Part shown: positions 53,448 to 63,710 of the stretch, in pieces
How positions within the stretch are numbered: position 1 is the first letter of the stretch
How the letters are laid out: every line of letters starts with the position of its first letter
Assembly: GCF_025136295.1 (NCBI RefSeq)
Contig: NZ_CP062788.1
Location: 1,302,001-1,366,000, forward strand
DNA length: 64,000 nucleotides
Direction: 5' to 3'
DNA from: Aestuariispira ectoiniformans
GTDB taxonomy: Bacteria; Pseudomonadota; Alphaproteobacteria; UBA8366; Aestuariispiraceae
Program-made: the position numbers and the translations under genes
Notes under the pieces: generated by a model
What the model saw: the letters and a program-made list of their open reading frames with translations, nothing else
Told to the model about the DNA's origin: nothing
Database searches by the model: none

Positions 53448-54068
53448 TCACGAGGCGTCGCGGAAGACCCAGGGGGTCGTTTCTGCGCGGCTGTCCTCGT
53501 AAGTGTCGATCTTTTCGTTCTTCTGCAGGGTGAGCGAAATGTCGTCCAGCCCGTTCAACAGGCAGTGACGGCGGAACTCATCCACGTCGAAGTCATATTC
53601 CTCACCATCCGGATCGACCACTTTCTGGTTTTCCAGGTCAATGGTGAAGGTGGCATTGGAGCCACGGTCGGCCTTGTCCATCAGGCTGTCGACCACTTCG
53701 CGCGGCAGCTTGATCGGCAGGATGCCGTTCTTGAAGCAGTTGTTATAGAAGATGTCGGCAAAGCTGGGTGCGATCACACAGCGGATGCCGAAGTCCAGCA
53801 ACGCCCAGGGCGCATGCTCACGCGACGAACCACAGCCGAAGTTGTCACCGGCAACCAGGATTTCCGCCCCACGGTAGGCCTGCTTGTTCAGCACGAAATC
53901 CGGATTTTCGGAACCATCGTCGTTAAAGCGCATCTCATCGAACAGGTTCTTGCCGAGACCCGTGCGTTTGATGGTTTTCAGATACTGCTTAGGGATGATC
54001 ATATCAGTGTCGATGTTGATCAGGTCCAGCGGTGCGGCAATCCCGGTCAGTTTGTTGAATTTCTGCAT
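53448..54068 (-). CDS. leuD: 3-isopropylmalate dehydratase small subunit
   Basis: Swivelling subunit of isopropylmalate isomerase, second step of leucine synthesis, working with LeuC. The 206-residue protein has [58 protein letters not shown] and [10 protein letters not shown], all typical. It lies 16 bases after a small gene that separates it from leuC in the same transcript, and it ends at a shared terminator. Confidence 0.96.
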   Translation of the reverse strand: MQKFNKLTGIAAPLDLINIDTDMIIPKQYLKTIKRTGLGKNLFDEMRFNDDGSENPDFVLNKQAYRGAEILVAGDNFGCGSSREHAPWALLDFGIRCVIAPSFADIFYNNCFKNGILPIKLPREVVDSLMDKADRGSNATFTIDLENQKVVDPDGEEYDFDVDEFRRHCLLNGLDDISLTLQKNEKIDTYEDSRAETTPWVFRDAS

Positions 54069-54084
54069 GCTCTTGAACCTCCCC

Positions 54085-54270
54085 TTAGCGTTTCTTCTTG
54101 GCGGTCATCAGCCAATAGGCCAGCTCACTGTCGAGCAGGTCCACTTCTTCGACGTCGTCGTTGGCTGCACTGGGCAGCAATTCGGCGACATTCCAGCCAT
54201 TGGTGCTCAGGTCCTGCTTGAACAGATTGCTCAACCAGTCCTGATCGTTGTTGAGATCAATTGCATGCAT
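54085..54270 (-). CDS. Small hypothetical acidic protein between leuC and leuD, 61 residues
   Basis: The frame starts inside the leuC stop (TGATG) and ends 16 bases before leuD, so it is translationally coupled to leucine synthesis. The protein is acidic in the middle ([13 protein letters not shown]) and ends [12 protein letters not shown]; it has no transmembrane segment. I do not recognise the family. The tight embedding and good length for the gap suggest a real gene rather than chance; a GTG one codon earlier is possible. A regulatory or assembly role for the isomerase is only speculation. Confidence 0.6.
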   Translation of the reverse strand: MHAIDLNNDQDWLSNLFKQDLSTNGWNVAELLPSAANDDVEEVDLLDSELAYWLMTAKKKR

Positions 54271-55676
54271 CACAGAAACTCCCGTACGTCAGCCAGCGTG
54301 CCCTTGATGGCAGCGGCTGCGGCCATGACGGGGCTGACCAGATGGGTCCGGCCGCCGCGGCCCTGACGGCCTTCGAAGTTACGGTTGGAGGTCGACGCAC
54401 AACGCTCGCCCGGGGCCAGCTTGTCGGCGTTCATGGCCAGACACATGGAGCAGCCCGGCTCACGCCAGTCAAAGCCTGCTTCCTTGAAAATCTTGTCCAG
54501 ACCTTCGGCTTCCGCCTGTTCTTTCACCAGGCCGGAGCCGGGAACGATCATGGCGCGGACGTTTTCGGCAACCTTGCGGCCCTTTGCGATTTCCGCCACG
54601 GCGCGCAGGTCTTCGATGCGGCCGTTGGTGCAGGAACCGATGAAGACCGTGTCGATGGGAACTTCGGTCATCGGGGTGCCGGCGGTCAGGCCCATATAGT
54701 CCAGGGCACGCTGCATGGCAGCAGCCTTGTTCGGGTTGTCGGCCTTGGCCGGGTCGGGAACATTGCCGGTGACCGGGATTACGTCTTCCGGGCTGGTACC
54801 CCAAGTGACCTGCGGGGCGATCTCGCTGGTGTGCAGCGTGATTTCCACGTCATATTCCGCGCCTTCGTCCGACGGCAGGGAGGACCAGTATTCAACGGCC
54901 TTGTCCCAGTTCTCGCCGGTCGGCGCCATCGGGCGGCCCTTGATGTATTCAAAGGTGGTGTCGTCCGGCGCGATCAGACCTGCACGGGCGCCGCCTTCGA
55001 TGGCCATGTTGCAGATGGTCATGCGGCCTTCCATGGAAAGCTGGCGGATTGCATCACCGGCATATTCGATCACGTAACCGGTGCCCCCGGCGGTGCCGAT
55101 CTTGCCGATAATGGCCAGCGTCAGGTCCTTGGCGGTCACACCGGCGGGCAGGTCGCCCTCGACGGTGACGCGCATGTTCTTGGCCGGTTTCTGCAGCAGG
55201 GTCTGGGTTGCCAGCACATGTTCGACTTCGGATGTGCCGATGCCGAAGGCCAGCGAGCCGAAAGCCCCGTGGGTCGCTGTGTGGCTATCGCCGCAGACGA
55301 TGGTCATGCCGGGCATGGTAAAGCCCTGCTCGGGGCCGACGATATGCACGATGCCCTGGCGGATATCGCTCATCTCGAAATAGGGAACGCCGAATTCCGC
55401 ACAGTTGTTGGCGAGAGTCTCGACCTGGATGCGGCTTTCTTCGTCGGCAATGCCGTTGGCACGGTCGGAGGTGGGGACGTTATGGTCGGCCACGGCCAGT
55501 GTCTGGCCCGGTGCGCGCACTTTGCGTCCTGCAGTCCGTAGACCTTCGAATGCCTGGGCGCTGGTGACTTCGTGAACCATGTGACGGTCGATATAAAGCA
55601 GGCAGGTCCCATCCTCCTGCGTATCCACCACATGGGCATCCCAGATCTTGTCAAAGAGCGTGCGGGGCTGCGCCAT
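54270..55676 (-). CDS. leuC: 3-isopropylmalate dehydratase large subunit
   Basis: Iron-sulfur subunit of isopropylmalate isomerase. The 468-residue protein begins [17 protein letters not shown]. It has the aconitase-family [30 protein letters not shown] and the 4Fe-4S cysteines in FIGSCTNGR (about residue 349) and CSMCLAMN (about 409 and 412). AGGAGAGG lies just before the ATG. The upstream 240 bases after rplS hold a strong hairpin and probably the leu promoter; no leucine-rich leader peptide was seen there. Confidence 0.97.
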   Translation of the reverse strand: MAQPRTLFDKIWDAHVVDTQEDGTCLLYIDRHMVHEVTSAQAFEGLRTAGRKVRAPGQTLAVADHNVPTSDRANGIADEESRIQVETLANNCAEFGVPYFEMSDIRQGIVHIVGPEQGFTMPGMTIVCGDSHTATHGAFGSLAFGIGTSEVEHVLATQTLLQKPAKNMRVTVEGDLPAGVTAKDLTLAIIGKIGTAGGTGYVIEYAGDAIRQLSMEGRMTICNMAIEGGARAGLIAPDDTTFEYIKGRPMAPTGENWDKAVEYWSSLPSDEGAEYDVEITLHTSEIAPQVTWGTSPEDVIPVTGNVPDPAKADNPNKAAAMQRALDYMGLTAGTPMTEVPIDTVFIGSCTNGRIEDLRAVAEIAKGRKVAENVRAMIVPGSGLVKEQAEAEGLDKIFKEAGFDWREPGCSMCLAMNADKLAPGERCASTSNRNFEGRQGRGGRTHLVSPVMAAAAAIKGTLADVREFL

Positions 55677-55856
55677 AATTGTCCTCTCCTGAAATAATTG
55701 TACTCAGTGTCCTGGGTAATGCCTGTTTTTATTGCGCACTGATCCAGGGTGCGCGCAGCATAGAGACCTAGGCCCGAGCCTTCAATAGCAACGCCGTTAC
55801 AGCACTTGTTATGAGCATTCCAAAGACCCCATATATGCGGACTTTAGAACGCCCTT

Positions 55857-55886
55857 CGCCGCCACCCGGTTTTCCAGGTGGCGGCG
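55857..55886 (-). terminator. Strong hairpin after rplS
   Basis: CGCCGCCACC pairs with GGTGGCGGCG, extended by a T-G and two G-C pairs to an AAAA loop. There is no U-run on the minus strand, so it may stabilise the ribosomal-operon mRNA or act with other factors rather than end transcription by itself. Confidence 0.6.
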
Positions 55887-55919
55887 TGGACTGAACGGCC
55901 TGTCGGGCAGAAAGCTGAC

Positions 55920-56300
55920 TTAGCTTTTGTCTGCCTTTTTGGTGTCGCGGCGCTCGGCGATACGAGCGGACTTACCGGTACGGCCACGCAGGTAGTACAG
56001 TTTCGCGCGGCGAACTTTACCACGGCGAATGACTTCGATGCTGTCGATACGCGGGCTGTAGAGCGGGAATACACGCTCGACGCCTTCGCCGTAGGACAGT
56101 TTGCGTACCGTGAAGGAGCTGTTCAGGCCAGCGTTTTTGCGTGCAATGCAAACGCCTTCGTAAGCCTGGACACGCTCACGGTTGCCCTCGACAACCTTCA
56201 CGTTGACACGGACGGTGTCGCCCGCCTGGAATTCCGGAACGCCACCTTCCGGGGTACGCTGATCAAGCTGCTCTTTTTCGAGCTGTTCAATGATGTTCAT
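55920..56300 (-). CDS. rplS: 50S ribosomal protein L19
   Basis: Large-subunit protein at the 30S-50S interface. The 126-residue protein has the standard [32 protein letters not shown] and [40 protein letters not shown]. It is the last gene of the rpsP-rimM-trmD-rplS group and starts 29 bases after trmD. Confidence 0.98.
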   Translation of the reverse strand: MNIIEQLEKEQLDQRTPEGGVPEFQAGDTVRVNVKVVEGNRERVQAYEGVCIARKNAGLNSSFTVRKLSYGEGVERVFPLYSPRIDSIEVIRRGKVRRAKLYYLRGRTGKSARIAERRDTKKADKS

Positions 56301-56329
56301 GGGTTCAGTCCTTCTACATTCACATCAGG

Positions 56330-57034
56330 TTAATGACTTTGGCCTGCGACATAGCGGTCCCAGAGGTCGGGACGGCGTTCACGGGTGATCCGCTCTGCCT
56401 CCGCCAGACGCCAGGCGTCAATCTTCTTGTGGTGTCCGCTGAGCAGGATGTCCGGAACCTTCCGGCCGTCCCATTCCGCGGGCCGCGTGTAATGCGGGTA
56501 TTCAAGCAACCCGCTTGCGAAGCTTTCTTCTTCCAGGCTTTCGTCCGCTCCCAACGCGCCGGGCAGCAAGCGCACGACGGCATCAAGGATGGCATGGGCT
56601 GCCGGTTCACCACCGGACAGCACGAAATCGCCCAGGCTGATCTCACGCACCTGGCGTTTGTCCAGCACACGCTGGTCGATCCCTTCATACCGTCCGCAGA
56701 TCATCGTCATACCCGGCTCTTCGGCCAGTTCATGAGCGATCGCCTGACTGAATACCTCGCCGCGGGGGGAGAGATAGACAACCGGGCCCGGACGGTCGGC
56801 AACCGAAGCGATTGCGGCATCGACCACATCGGGGCGCATCACCATGCCGGGGCCGCCGCCACAGGGCGTGTCGTCCACGGTACGGTGTTTGTCGGTGGCA
56901 AAGCTCCGGATATCCACCGTCTCCATGTCCCAGCAGCCATTTTTCATGGCGCGGCCGGGAATGGACAGGCCGAGCGGCCCCGGAAACATGTCCGGGAACA
57001 AGGTCAGGATCGTGGCTTTCCAGGCGTTGCTCAT
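56330..57034 (-). CDS. trmD: tRNA (guanine-N1-)-methyltransferase
   Basis: Methylates G37 of tRNAs next to the anticodon to prevent frameshifting. The 234-residue SPOUT enzyme has [32 protein letters not shown], the knotted SAM site [13 protein letters not shown] and [13 protein letters not shown]. Its ATG overlaps the rimM stop (ATGA), matching the conserved operon. Confidence 0.98.
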   Translation of the reverse strand: MSNAWKATILTLFPDMFPGPLGLSIPGRAMKNGCWDMETVDIRSFATDKHRTVDDTPCGGGPGMVMRPDVVDAAIASVADRPGPVVYLSPRGEVFSQAIAHELAEEPGMTMICGRYEGIDQRVLDKRQVREISLGDFVLSGGEPAAHAILDAVVRLLPGALGADESLEEESFASGLLEYPHYTRPAEWDGRKVPDILLSGHHKKIDAWRLAEAERITRERRPDLWDRYVAGQSH

Positions 57035-57585
57035 GCCTGTTTTTCCTCCGATACGTCTTCCTCGTCCGCCTTGGCTTCGGTTTCAACCGGCGGGTTGACC
57101 ACCAGTTTGCCAGCATCCAGGTCGATCGTCGGCACCGTCTCCTTGGTAAATGGCAGCATCGCGCCCTTACCGCTGGTGAGTTTGATGTCGAGAATATCGC
57201 CTGCGCCAAAATCATGGACTGCCTTGACCGTGCCATAGGCTTCGCCGTCGATGGTCTCGACAGCAAGGCCGATCAGGTCGGCGTGGTAGAATTCTTCTTC
57301 GTCCGGCGCCGGCAGGCGGCTGCGTTCGATGAACAATTCCTGGCCCTTCAGGTCTTCTGCCGCATTGCGGTCGTTGACCCCTTTGATCTTGGCGATGAGC
57401 TGGCCTTTGGATTGGCCGTTCACGGTCAGTTTGAAAACCTTGTCGCCTTTGGCATCCGACAACGCGCCATAAGCGGTAAGCTGTTCCGGATCAGCCGTGA
57501 AGCTTTTGATCCGAACCTGCCCGCGAATGCCGTGTGCGCCGGTAATCACGCCCAAGCAAAGTCGGTTTTCGGTATTTTTGACCAC
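57031..57585 (-). CDS. rimM: Ribosome maturation factor RimM
   Basis: Assists late 30S assembly at the 16S rRNA head, binding S19. The 184-residue protein has [19 protein letters not shown] at the start and the PRC-barrel segment [38 protein letters not shown], then [19 protein letters not shown]. The acidic tail ([17 protein letters not shown]) is an extension seen in some alphaproteobacteria. It overlaps trmD by four bases. Confidence 0.97.
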   Translation of the reverse strand: MVKNTENRLCLGVITGAHGIRGQVRIKSFTADPEQLTAYGALSDAKGDKVFKLTVNGQSKGQLIAKIKGVNDRNAAEDLKGQELFIERSRLPAPDEEEFYHADLIGLAVETIDGEAYGTVKAVHDFGAGDILDIKLTSGKGAMLPFTKETVPTIDLDAGKLVVNPPVETEAKADEEDVSEEKQA

Positions 57586-57627
57586 GATCGGTTAATCCTA
57601 TTTGCCCAGAAGAAACAGCAGTGAGGC

Positions 57628-58023
57628 TTAGGCCTCAGCGCCTTCAGCAGCTTCCGTAGCTTCTGCAGCAGCTTCAGCGGCAGCAGCGGCTTTTTCTTCA
57701 CGCTCGCGGATACGCTCGAGAGTTTTTGCACTCGGCGCGCTTTTCTTCGGCTGTTCATTGATCGCCGGCTTTTCAGCCAGACCCATGTTGGCCAGGAAGC
57801 GCTGAACGCGGTCAGTCGGCGTGGCGCCAACGGACAACCAGTGTTTCACGCGCTCTTCGTTGATCTGAATGCGATCAGCGTGGTCTTTCGGCAACATCGG
57901 GTTGTAGCTACCGATCTTCTCGATGAAGCGACCGTCACGCGGGGAGCGGGAGTCGGCCACCACGATGCGGTAATACGGACGCTTTTTGGCGCCACCGCGG
58001 GCGAGACGTACTTTAAGGCTCAT
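57628..58023 (-). CDS. rpsP: 30S ribosomal protein S16
   Basis: Small-subunit protein needed for 30S assembly. The N-terminal 80 residues are canonical ([39 protein letters not shown]). At 131 residues it is longer than the roughly 80 residues of Escherichia coli S16; the extra part is a charged, Ala/Glu-rich tail ([19 protein letters not shown]), which is common in alphaproteobacteria. It lies 72 bases after ffh. Confidence 0.97.
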   Translation of the reverse strand: MSLKVRLARGGAKKRPYYRIVVADSRSPRDGRFIEKIGSYNPMLPKDHADRIQINEERVKHWLSVGATPTDRVQRFLANMGLAEKPAINEQPKKSAPSAKTLERIREREEKAAAAAEAAAEATEAAEGAEA

Positions 58024-58095
58024 AGTTTCCTATTCTCCAGTTACAAAAGTGTTTGGTTACACTCGCTCAACAACAAAAACTCGGTTTGATTCCGC

Positions 58096-59475
58096 CTAGC
58101 GCGGGAAACCGCCGCCGGGCGGCATCGCGTTGGGGGGAAGCATGCCACCGAGCGAACGCATGAATCCTTTTTTCCCCAACTTGCTGACTTTTTTCATCAT
58201 TTTGGACATCATCTGATACTGCTTCAGCAGCTTGTTGACGTCCTGGACGCTGGTGCCGGAACCGGCGGCGATACGCTTCTTGCGCGAAGCATGGATCACT
58301 TTCGGGTTCTTGCGTTCCGCGTCCGTCATGGAGGAGATGATAGCCTCCTGACGTTTGATCATCTTGTCGTCGACATTCGCACCGGCCATCTGCTGTTTCA
58401 GCTTGCCGACACCGGGCAGCATGCCCATCACGCCCTGCAGGCCGCCCATCTTGCGCATCTGCTGGAGTTGTTTGGCCATGTCGTTCAGATCGAACAGCCC
58501 TTTCTCCATGCGCTTGGCGAGCTTTTCAGCTTCTTCCTGCTCAATGGTCTCGGCGGCTTTTTCCACCAGCGAGACCACGTCGCCCATGCCCAAAATCCGG
58601 TTGGCGATACGGTCGGCGTGGAAATCTTCCAGCTCGTCCATCTTCTCGCCGGTGCCCAGGAATTTGATCGGGCAGTCGGTGACCTGACGCATGGACAGCG
58701 CCGCACCGCCGCGGGCGTCACCATCGACACGGGTCAGCACGATACCGGACAGGCCGATACGCTTGTTGAAGCTGTCTGCGACCGTGACCGCATCCTGGCC
58801 GGTCATGCTGTCTGCAACCAGCAGGGTTTCGGACGGGCTGGCGATGGTTTTCACCATCGAGACCTCATCCATCAGGCTCTCGTCAATATGCAGACGACCG
58901 GCGGTATCCAGCATGACCACGTCATAACCGCCCAGCTTTGCCGCCTGCAGCGCGCGTTTGGTGATGTCGATCGGCTGCTGACCGGCGACGATCGGCAGGG
59001 TGTTGACGGTTACCTGTTCACCCAGCACCTTCAACTGTTCCTGTGCCGCCGGGCGCGCCACGTCGAGCGAGACCATCATCACCTTCTTGCGGCCCTTTTC
59101 GGTCAGGCGCTTGGCGATTTTGGCGGTGCTGGTGGTTTTACCGGAACCCTGCAGGCCGACCATCATCACAACGGCGGGCGGTTCGCCCAGCAGGTTCAGC
59201 TCGTTATTTTCCGCGCCCAGCATGTCGACCAGCGCATCGTGCACGATCTTGATGACCTGCTGACCGGGCGTGACCGATTTCAGGACTTCCTGACCGACGG
59301 CCTGTTCCTTGACGGTCTCAACGAATTTCTTGACGACCGGCAGGGCGACATCTGCTTCCAGCAGCGCCAGCCGGATTTCGCGCATGGCGGCATTGACATC
59401 GGCTTCCTTCAGGCTGCCCTTACGCTTAAGCCCTTCAAAAACCTCGCCTAATTTGCCTGTCAGCGTGTCAAACAT
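58096..59475 (-). CDS. ffh: Signal recognition particle protein Ffh
   Basis: GTPase that binds signal sequences with 4.5S RNA and hands ribosomes to FtsY. The 459-residue protein has the N domain, the G domain (GLQGSGKTTSTAKIAKRL, DTAGRLHIDESLMDEV, LTRVDGDARGGAALS and FLGTGEKMDELEDF) and the methionine-rich M domain (MRKMGGLQGVMGMLPG, SGTSVQDVNKLLKQYQMMSKMMKK). Its receptor gene ftsY begins at the right edge of the window, a close pairing of the two targeting GTPases. Confidence 0.98.
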   Translation of the reverse strand: MFDTLTGKLGEVFEGLKRKGSLKEADVNAAMREIRLALLEADVALPVVKKFVETVKEQAVGQEVLKSVTPGQQVIKIVHDALVDMLGAENNELNLLGEPPAVVMMVGLQGSGKTTSTAKIAKRLTEKGRKKVMMVSLDVARPAAQEQLKVLGEQVTVNTLPIVAGQQPIDITKRALQAAKLGGYDVVMLDTAGRLHIDESLMDEVSMVKTIASPSETLLVADSMTGQDAVTVADSFNKRIGLSGIVLTRVDGDARGGAALSMRQVTDCPIKFLGTGEKMDELEDFHADRIANRILGMGDVVSLVEKAAETIEQEEAEKLAKRMEKGLFDLNDMAKQLQQMRKMGGLQGVMGMLPGVGKLKQQMAGANVDDKMIKRQEAIISSMTDAERKNPKVIHASRKKRIAAGSGTSVQDVNKLLKQYQMMSKMMKKVSKLGKKGFMRSLGGMLPPNAMPPGGGFPR

Positions 59476-59686
59476 GCGGTCCTCAAAATCGTTTCATCAT
59501 CAAAGGCCAAGGGCACAACGCAATTTACGCCAGTGCGCGAAACTCGCGGACTGGCGGGGCTCCTCGGAGCCAAAAGCCCTGTGCTGGCTTGAAATCTGGA
59601 AGGTTTCTACGCGCGGGCAGGCGCAGAGTCAAGCGTTCCGTGCCTCTGCGTCTTTGTTAGGAAGGGCGTAATAAACTTTGTCCGGA

Positions 59687-60682
59687 TTACAGAAGCTCCC
59701 GGCCTTTCGCCACGTAACCCGCAAAGGCGTCCGCACCGATGTTGGAGCCGCAGGCGATGACGCCGACGCGTTTGCCCGCCAGTTCCTCTTTCAGCACCGA
59801 CATGGCGGCGGCCGTTGAGGCGGCACCCGCCGGTTCGACGGCGATTTTGAGGGCGTCGTAGAGGACGGCCATGCCGCGCAGCATGTCTTCGTCTTCGATA
59901 CGCACCACACGGTCCACATGGGCGTGCGCCACGGCGAAGGAATAGGGCATGGCGAGCGGGGAGCCCAGGCTGTCGGCGATGGTCTGGACCTTTTCCAGTT
60001 TTTCCGGCTGGCCGGACTGGAAGCTGCGATACATGCTGTCGGCACCAAAGGGTTCGACGCCGATTACCTCGATCTTCGGGTTCATTGCCTTGAAGGCGGT
60101 CGACATGCCGGAGATCAGGCCGCCGCCGCCGATGGGCACAATTGCCACATCCAGGTCGGGCACCTGGGTTGCGTATTCATAGCCGCAGGTGCCGGTACCC
60201 AGCGTCAGGTAACGCCCTTCAAACGGGTGGACGAAGGTTCGGCCTTCCTCCTGTTTGATACGCTCCACCTCGTCAAAGGCGGCGTGGATATCTTCCACCA
60301 GAATCACTTCCGCACCCTGCGCCCGGCAGCCCGCCACCCGGATCGGGTCGGCGGTTTTCGTCATGACGACCTTGGCATGGACACCGGCCTTGTTGGCGGC
60401 CCAACTTGCGGCCAGGGCATGGTTGCCCGCGCTGACGGTGGTGATACCGCGCTGGCGCTCATCCTCGTTGAGGGCTTCGACGCTGAGCAATGCACCACGG
60501 GCCTTGAAGGAACCGGCCTGCTGAAACAGCTCCAGCTTGATCGACATCTCCGCGCCGTCGGGCAGATAGGGCGCGATACGGTCGGAGGAGAGTTTCACCA
60601 CCGGCGTGTTGACGATCTTGCCCTGCAGGCTGTTTGCCGCCTGTTTGATTTCATTCAGGCTCGGTGCCGGATGCTCGGTCAT
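59687..60682 (-). CDS. Threonine/serine dehydratase-like PLP enzyme
   Basis: Fold-type II PLP enzyme that probably deaminates threonine or serine; hydroxyaspartate dehydratase or serine racemase activity cannot be excluded. The 331-residue protein has the Schiff-base lysine in QAGSFKARGALLS (about residue 57), the SAGNHALAASWAA asparagine loop and the phosphate-binding PIGGGGLISG. It lacks the ACT domain of biosynthetic IlvA, so it is likely catabolic and not isoleucine-regulated in that way. The ATG with GGGGGAA upstream (MTEHPAPSL) is chosen over one 16 codons earlier. It is divergent from the FMN-protein gene. Confidence 0.87.
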   Translation of the reverse strand: MTEHPAPSLNEIKQAANSLQGKIVNTPVVKLSSDRIAPYLPDGAEMSIKLELFQQAGSFKARGALLSVEALNEDERQRGITTVSAGNHALAASWAANKAGVHAKVVMTKTADPIRVAGCRAQGAEVILVEDIHAAFDEVERIKQEEGRTFVHPFEGRYLTLGTGTCGYEYATQVPDLDVAIVPIGGGGLISGMSTAFKAMNPKIEVIGVEPFGADSMYRSFQSGQPEKLEKVQTIADSLGSPLAMPYSFAVAHAHVDRVVRIEDEDMLRGMAVLYDALKIAVEPAGAASTAAAMSVLKEELAGKRVGVIACGSNIGADAFAGYVAKGRELL

Positions 60683-60786
60683 GTCGGTTCCCCCATCACA
60701 GGTGTCTTGTGGTTTTTCTTCTTCCGTCATTAGTTAAGGATGGTCTAGAAAAACACAATCTCAAAAAATGCAGTAAGGGGAAGGAC

Positions 60787-61425
60787 ATGCCGGATTCGAT
60801 CATCCCATCAACCGAAGACCATTCGATTTCCAGTATTGAAGAGCTGGAAGAGGTCTACGGGCCGGTTCCCGAAAGGGCGCTGAAAAAGGAGATCGACTAT
60901 ATCTCCGACGACTATCGGACCTGGATCGAAAACTCCCCCTTTGTGGCGGTTGCCACCGTCGGGCCGGAAGGCATGGATTGCTCGCCGCGTGGCGACGCAC
61001 CGGGTTTTGTCCATGTGGTGGACAACAAAACCCTGCTGATCCCCGACCGGCGCGGCAACAATCGGCTGGATACTTTGCGTAATATCGTGCGCGATGACCG
61101 TATATCACTGCTCTTCCTGATCCCCGGTATCGGCGAGACCATGCGGGTTAACGGTCGGGCGGTCATCACCACCGAGCCTGAGCTTTGCGCCAGCTTTGAG
61201 GTGCAGGGAAAAGCCCCGGCAAGCGTGATCCGCATCACCGTCGAGCGCATCTACTTCCAATGCCAGAAGGCCATTGCCCGCTCCGGCCTGTGGAAACCGG
61301 AAAGCCAGGTTGAACGCGGCACTGTTCCGACCGCAGGCAAGATGCTGAATGGCGTGATGCAGGGCTTCGACGGCGAAGCCTATGACCGGAACTACCCGGA
61401 ACATATGAAGAAGACGATTTATTAG
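60787..61425 (+). CDS. Pyridoxamine 5'-phosphate oxidase-like FMN-binding protein
   Basis: A 212-residue protein of the PNPOx-like split-barrel family that binds FMN or a related flavin. Typical segments are FVAVATVGPEGMDCSPRGDAPGFVHVVD, LLIPDRRGNNRLDTLRNIVRDDRISLLFLIPG and ETMRVNGRAVITT, followed by VERIYFQCQKAIARSGLW. It looks like the MSMEG_1061-type group rather than true PdxH, so B6 synthesis is not claimed. AGGGGAAGGA precedes the ATG at 60787, which fixes the start. Confidence 0.87.
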   Translation: MPDSIIPSTEDHSISSIEELEEVYGPVPERALKKEIDYISDDYRTWIENSPFVAVATVGPEGMDCSPRGDAPGFVHVVDNKTLLIPDRRGNNRLDTLRNIVRDDRISLLFLIPGIGETMRVNGRAVITTEPELCASFEVQGKAPASVIRITVERIYFQCQKAIARSGLWKPESQVERGTVPTAGKMLNGVMQGFDGEAYDRNYPEHMKKTIY

Positions 61426-61608
61426 GGCGAAGCGAACAAACCAACCCCGTCATGGCCGGTCTTGCCTTAAAAGACTGGACTTTTCCCACTTATCCACAAT
61501 ATAACGCGCGCGAGCTTTTTTATGCAGGTTGTTGCTGCATGATGGGGCGTTCGGCGTATGATGGAGGCTGAACGCGAGACTGGCATTCAGATGTTAGGTA
61601 GTGACGTG

Positions 61609-62427
61609 ATGAATATCCCATTCCGGAAGATGCACGGGCTGGGCAACGATTTTGTCGTTGTCGATGGCCGGGACAAAGACTGGCTTCTGTCCCGCGATCA
61701 GGTGCGCCTGATGTCCGACCGCCGGTTCGGGATCGGGTGCGACCAGTTCATCATCATGGAGCCGGTTGATGGCGATGCGGATGTCTTCATGCGCATCTAT
61801 AATCCGGATGGCTCCGAATCCGGGGCCTGCGGGAATGCCACGCGCTGCGTTGCTTCGCTTTTGATGGACGAAACAGCCAAGGATCAGGTTGTGATCCGCA
61901 CCCGGCGCGGCGATCTTCATGCCCGTAACGCCGGTGAGGGGAACTACACGGTTGATATGGGCGCGGCCCAGCTTGACTGGCACGACGTCCCCCTGTCGGA
62001 AGACATGAATACGGAATGCCTGCCCATCGACATTGAACAGATCGGTGGCCCGGTGGCGGTCGGCATGGGCAATCCCCATTGCGTTTTCTTTGTAGACGAT
62101 GCCGAGGCGCTGCCGCTGGAAAAGATCGGGCCGCAGATCGAACATCACCGGCTGTTTCCCGAACGCACCAATGTGGAACTGGTGACCGTGCGCCCCGATG
62201 GCACGATGCGCCTGCGCGTCTGGGAGCGCGGGGCAGGGCGGACGCTGGCCTGCGGGTCCGGGGCCTGTGCGACCATCGTTGCCGCCGTGCGCCGGGGATT
62301 GATCGACGGGCGCAAGGCGCGGATCGAGATGGATGGCGGCTGGCTGACCCTTGAGTGGCTGGAAAACGGGCATGTGTTGATGACCGGCCCGGTGGCGACG
62401 GCCTTCACCGGGGAATGGCTGCTATGA
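61609..62427 (+). CDS. dapF: Diaminopimelate epimerase
   Basis: Converts LL- to meso-diaminopimelate for lysine and peptidoglycan. The 272-residue protein begins MNIPFRKMHGLGNDFVVVDGRD. It carries both catalytic cysteines, in GACGNATRC (about residue 77) and ACGSGACATI (about residue 222), and MGNPHCVFFVDD. The frame could start at 61558, but the usual start is used. Its stop overlaps the mtaB start (ATGA). With asd in the same window it represents the lysine branch of the aspartate pathway. Confidence 0.96.
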   Translation: MNIPFRKMHGLGNDFVVVDGRDKDWLLSRDQVRLMSDRRFGIGCDQFIIMEPVDGDADVFMRIYNPDGSESGACGNATRCVASLLMDETAKDQVVIRTRRGDLHARNAGEGNYTVDMGAAQLDWHDVPLSEDMNTECLPIDIEQIGGPVAVGMGNPHCVFFVDDAEALPLEKIGPQIEHHRLFPERTNVELVTVRPDGTMRLRVWERGAGRTLACGSGACATIVAAVRRGLIDGRKARIEMDGGWLTLEWLENGHVLMTGPVATAFTGEWLL

Positions 62428-63710
62428 GCAACGCCCCGCATAAGGATGTGGAAATCGTCACCTTCGGCTGCCGGTTGAATGCCTATGAATCCGAAGTCAT
62501 GCGGGAGAATGCCAAAAAGGCAGGCCTGCATGATGCCGTGATCATCAATACCTGTGCGGTAACGGCAGAGGCCGAACGTCAGGCCCGCCAGACCATCCGC
62601 AAGGCGCGGCGGGAAAATCCCGATGCCCAGATCATCGTGACCGGCTGTGCCGCCCAGGTACATCCCGATGACTTTGCCGGTATGGCCGAGGTGGACCGCG
62701 TTGTCGGCAATATGGAAAAGATGCAGGCCGATACCTTCGACCAGTTCGGCGTGGCTAGCGCGGAAAAGGTTCTGGTCAACGATATCATGTCGGTTGAAGA
62801 AACCGCCGGTCATCTGGTCGCCGGGTTCGAAGGCCGGGCGCGCGCCTTTGTTCAGGTGCAAAACGGCTGCGATCATCGCTGTACCTTCTGCATCATCCCC
62901 TATGGCCGCGGCAACAGCCGTTCCGTGCCGATGGGCGAAGTGGTCTCCCAGGTGAAACAACTGGTTGCCAATGGCTATAAGGAAGTGGTGCTGACCGGGG
63001 TGGATATCACCTCCTACGGCGGGGACCTGCCGGGTGAGCCGACCTTGGGGCAGATGGTCCGCCGTCTGATGGCGGCCGTGCCGGAACTGCCGCGCCTGCG
63101 CATTTCTTCCATCGACTGTATCGAAATGGATGATGACCTGTTCCAGGTGATCGCGGAAGAGCCGCGCATCATGCCGCATCTGCATCTGTCGCTCCAAGCC
63201 GGGGACGACATGATCCTGAAGCGGATGAAACGCCGCCATCTGCGCGATCATGCCATTGAGTTGTGCCAGCGCCTTCGCGCGGCCCGACCGGATATGGTGC
63301 TGGGTGCGGACCTGATTGCCGGTTTCCCGACGGAAACGGACGAGATGTTCGAAAACACGTTGCGGGCGGTGGACGACTGCGACCTGACCTGGTTGCATGT
63401 CTTTCCCTATTCGGAACGGCCGGGCACGCCTGCTGCGAAAATCCCGAACCAGGTGCCCAAGGCCCTGCGCAAGGAACGCGCCGCCCGCCTGCGCGCCAAG
63501 GGGGCGGAGAAGGAAGCGGCCCATCTGGCCGCCCAGGTTGGCAGGATGGCCCATGTGCTTTTCGAGAAAGACGGCGTGGGCCGTACGGAATATTTCGCGC
63601 CGGTGCGCTTGTCAGAACCGGTGGAAGACGGCAGTTTGCTGACTGTCGAGATAACAGGGGTTGAAGAGAACATGCTTTTGGCAAAACCGGTTCGTGAGGC
63701 CGCAGCATGA
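62424..63710 (+). CDS. mtaB: tRNA t6A37 methylthiotransferase MtaB
   Basis: Radical-SAM enzyme that converts t6A37 to ms2t6A37 in tRNAs decoding ANN codons. The 428-residue protein has the N-terminal UPF0004 domain (VTFGCRLNAYESEVM, NTCAVTAEAERQARQ, VTGCAAQ) with three cysteines for one cluster. The radical-SAM motif C-x3-C-x2-C follows in NGCDHRCTFCIIPYGRGNSRS, then the Elp3 region and a C-terminal TRAM-like part. CAVTAEAERQARQ distinguishes it from MiaB. It overlaps dapF upstream and ftsY downstream by four bases each. Confidence 0.95.
   Translation: MSNAPHKDVEIVTFGCRLNAYESEVMRENAKKAGLHDAVIINTCAVTAEAERQARQTIRKARRENPDAQIIVTGCAAQVHPDDFAGMAEVDRVVGNMEKMQADTFDQFGVASAEKVLVNDIMSVEETAGHLVAGFEGRARAFVQVQNGCDHRCTFCIIPYGRGNSRSVPMGEVVSQVKQLVANGYKEVVLTGVDITSYGGDLPGEPTLGQMVRRLMAAVPELPRLRISSIDCIEMDDDLFQVIAEEPRIMPHLHLSLQAGDDMILKRMKRRHLRDHAIELCQRLRAARPDMVLGADLIAGFPTETDEMFENTLRAVDDCDLTWLHVFPYSERPGTPAAKIPNQVPKALRKERAARLRAKGAEKEAAHLAAQVGRMAHVLFEKDGVGRTEYFAPVRLSEPVEDGSLLTVEITGVEENMLLAKPVREAAA

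Noticed and set aside
55677-55919. Possible leucine-rich attenuator ahead of leuC
   Set aside because: Read on the minus strand, this segment shows no short frame rich in leucine codons; only the rplS-distal hairpin is visible.
59476-59686. Possible small RNA (4.5S/SRP RNA) near ffh
   Set aside because: The segment has a short GGCTCC/GGAGCC hairpin but not the conserved SRP tetraloop region; no RNA gene is supported.
61490-61498. TTATCCACA, a perfect match to a DnaA box, upstream of dapF
   Set aside because: A single site without a cluster, AT-rich unwinding region or replication genes nearby; chance occurrence is likely.
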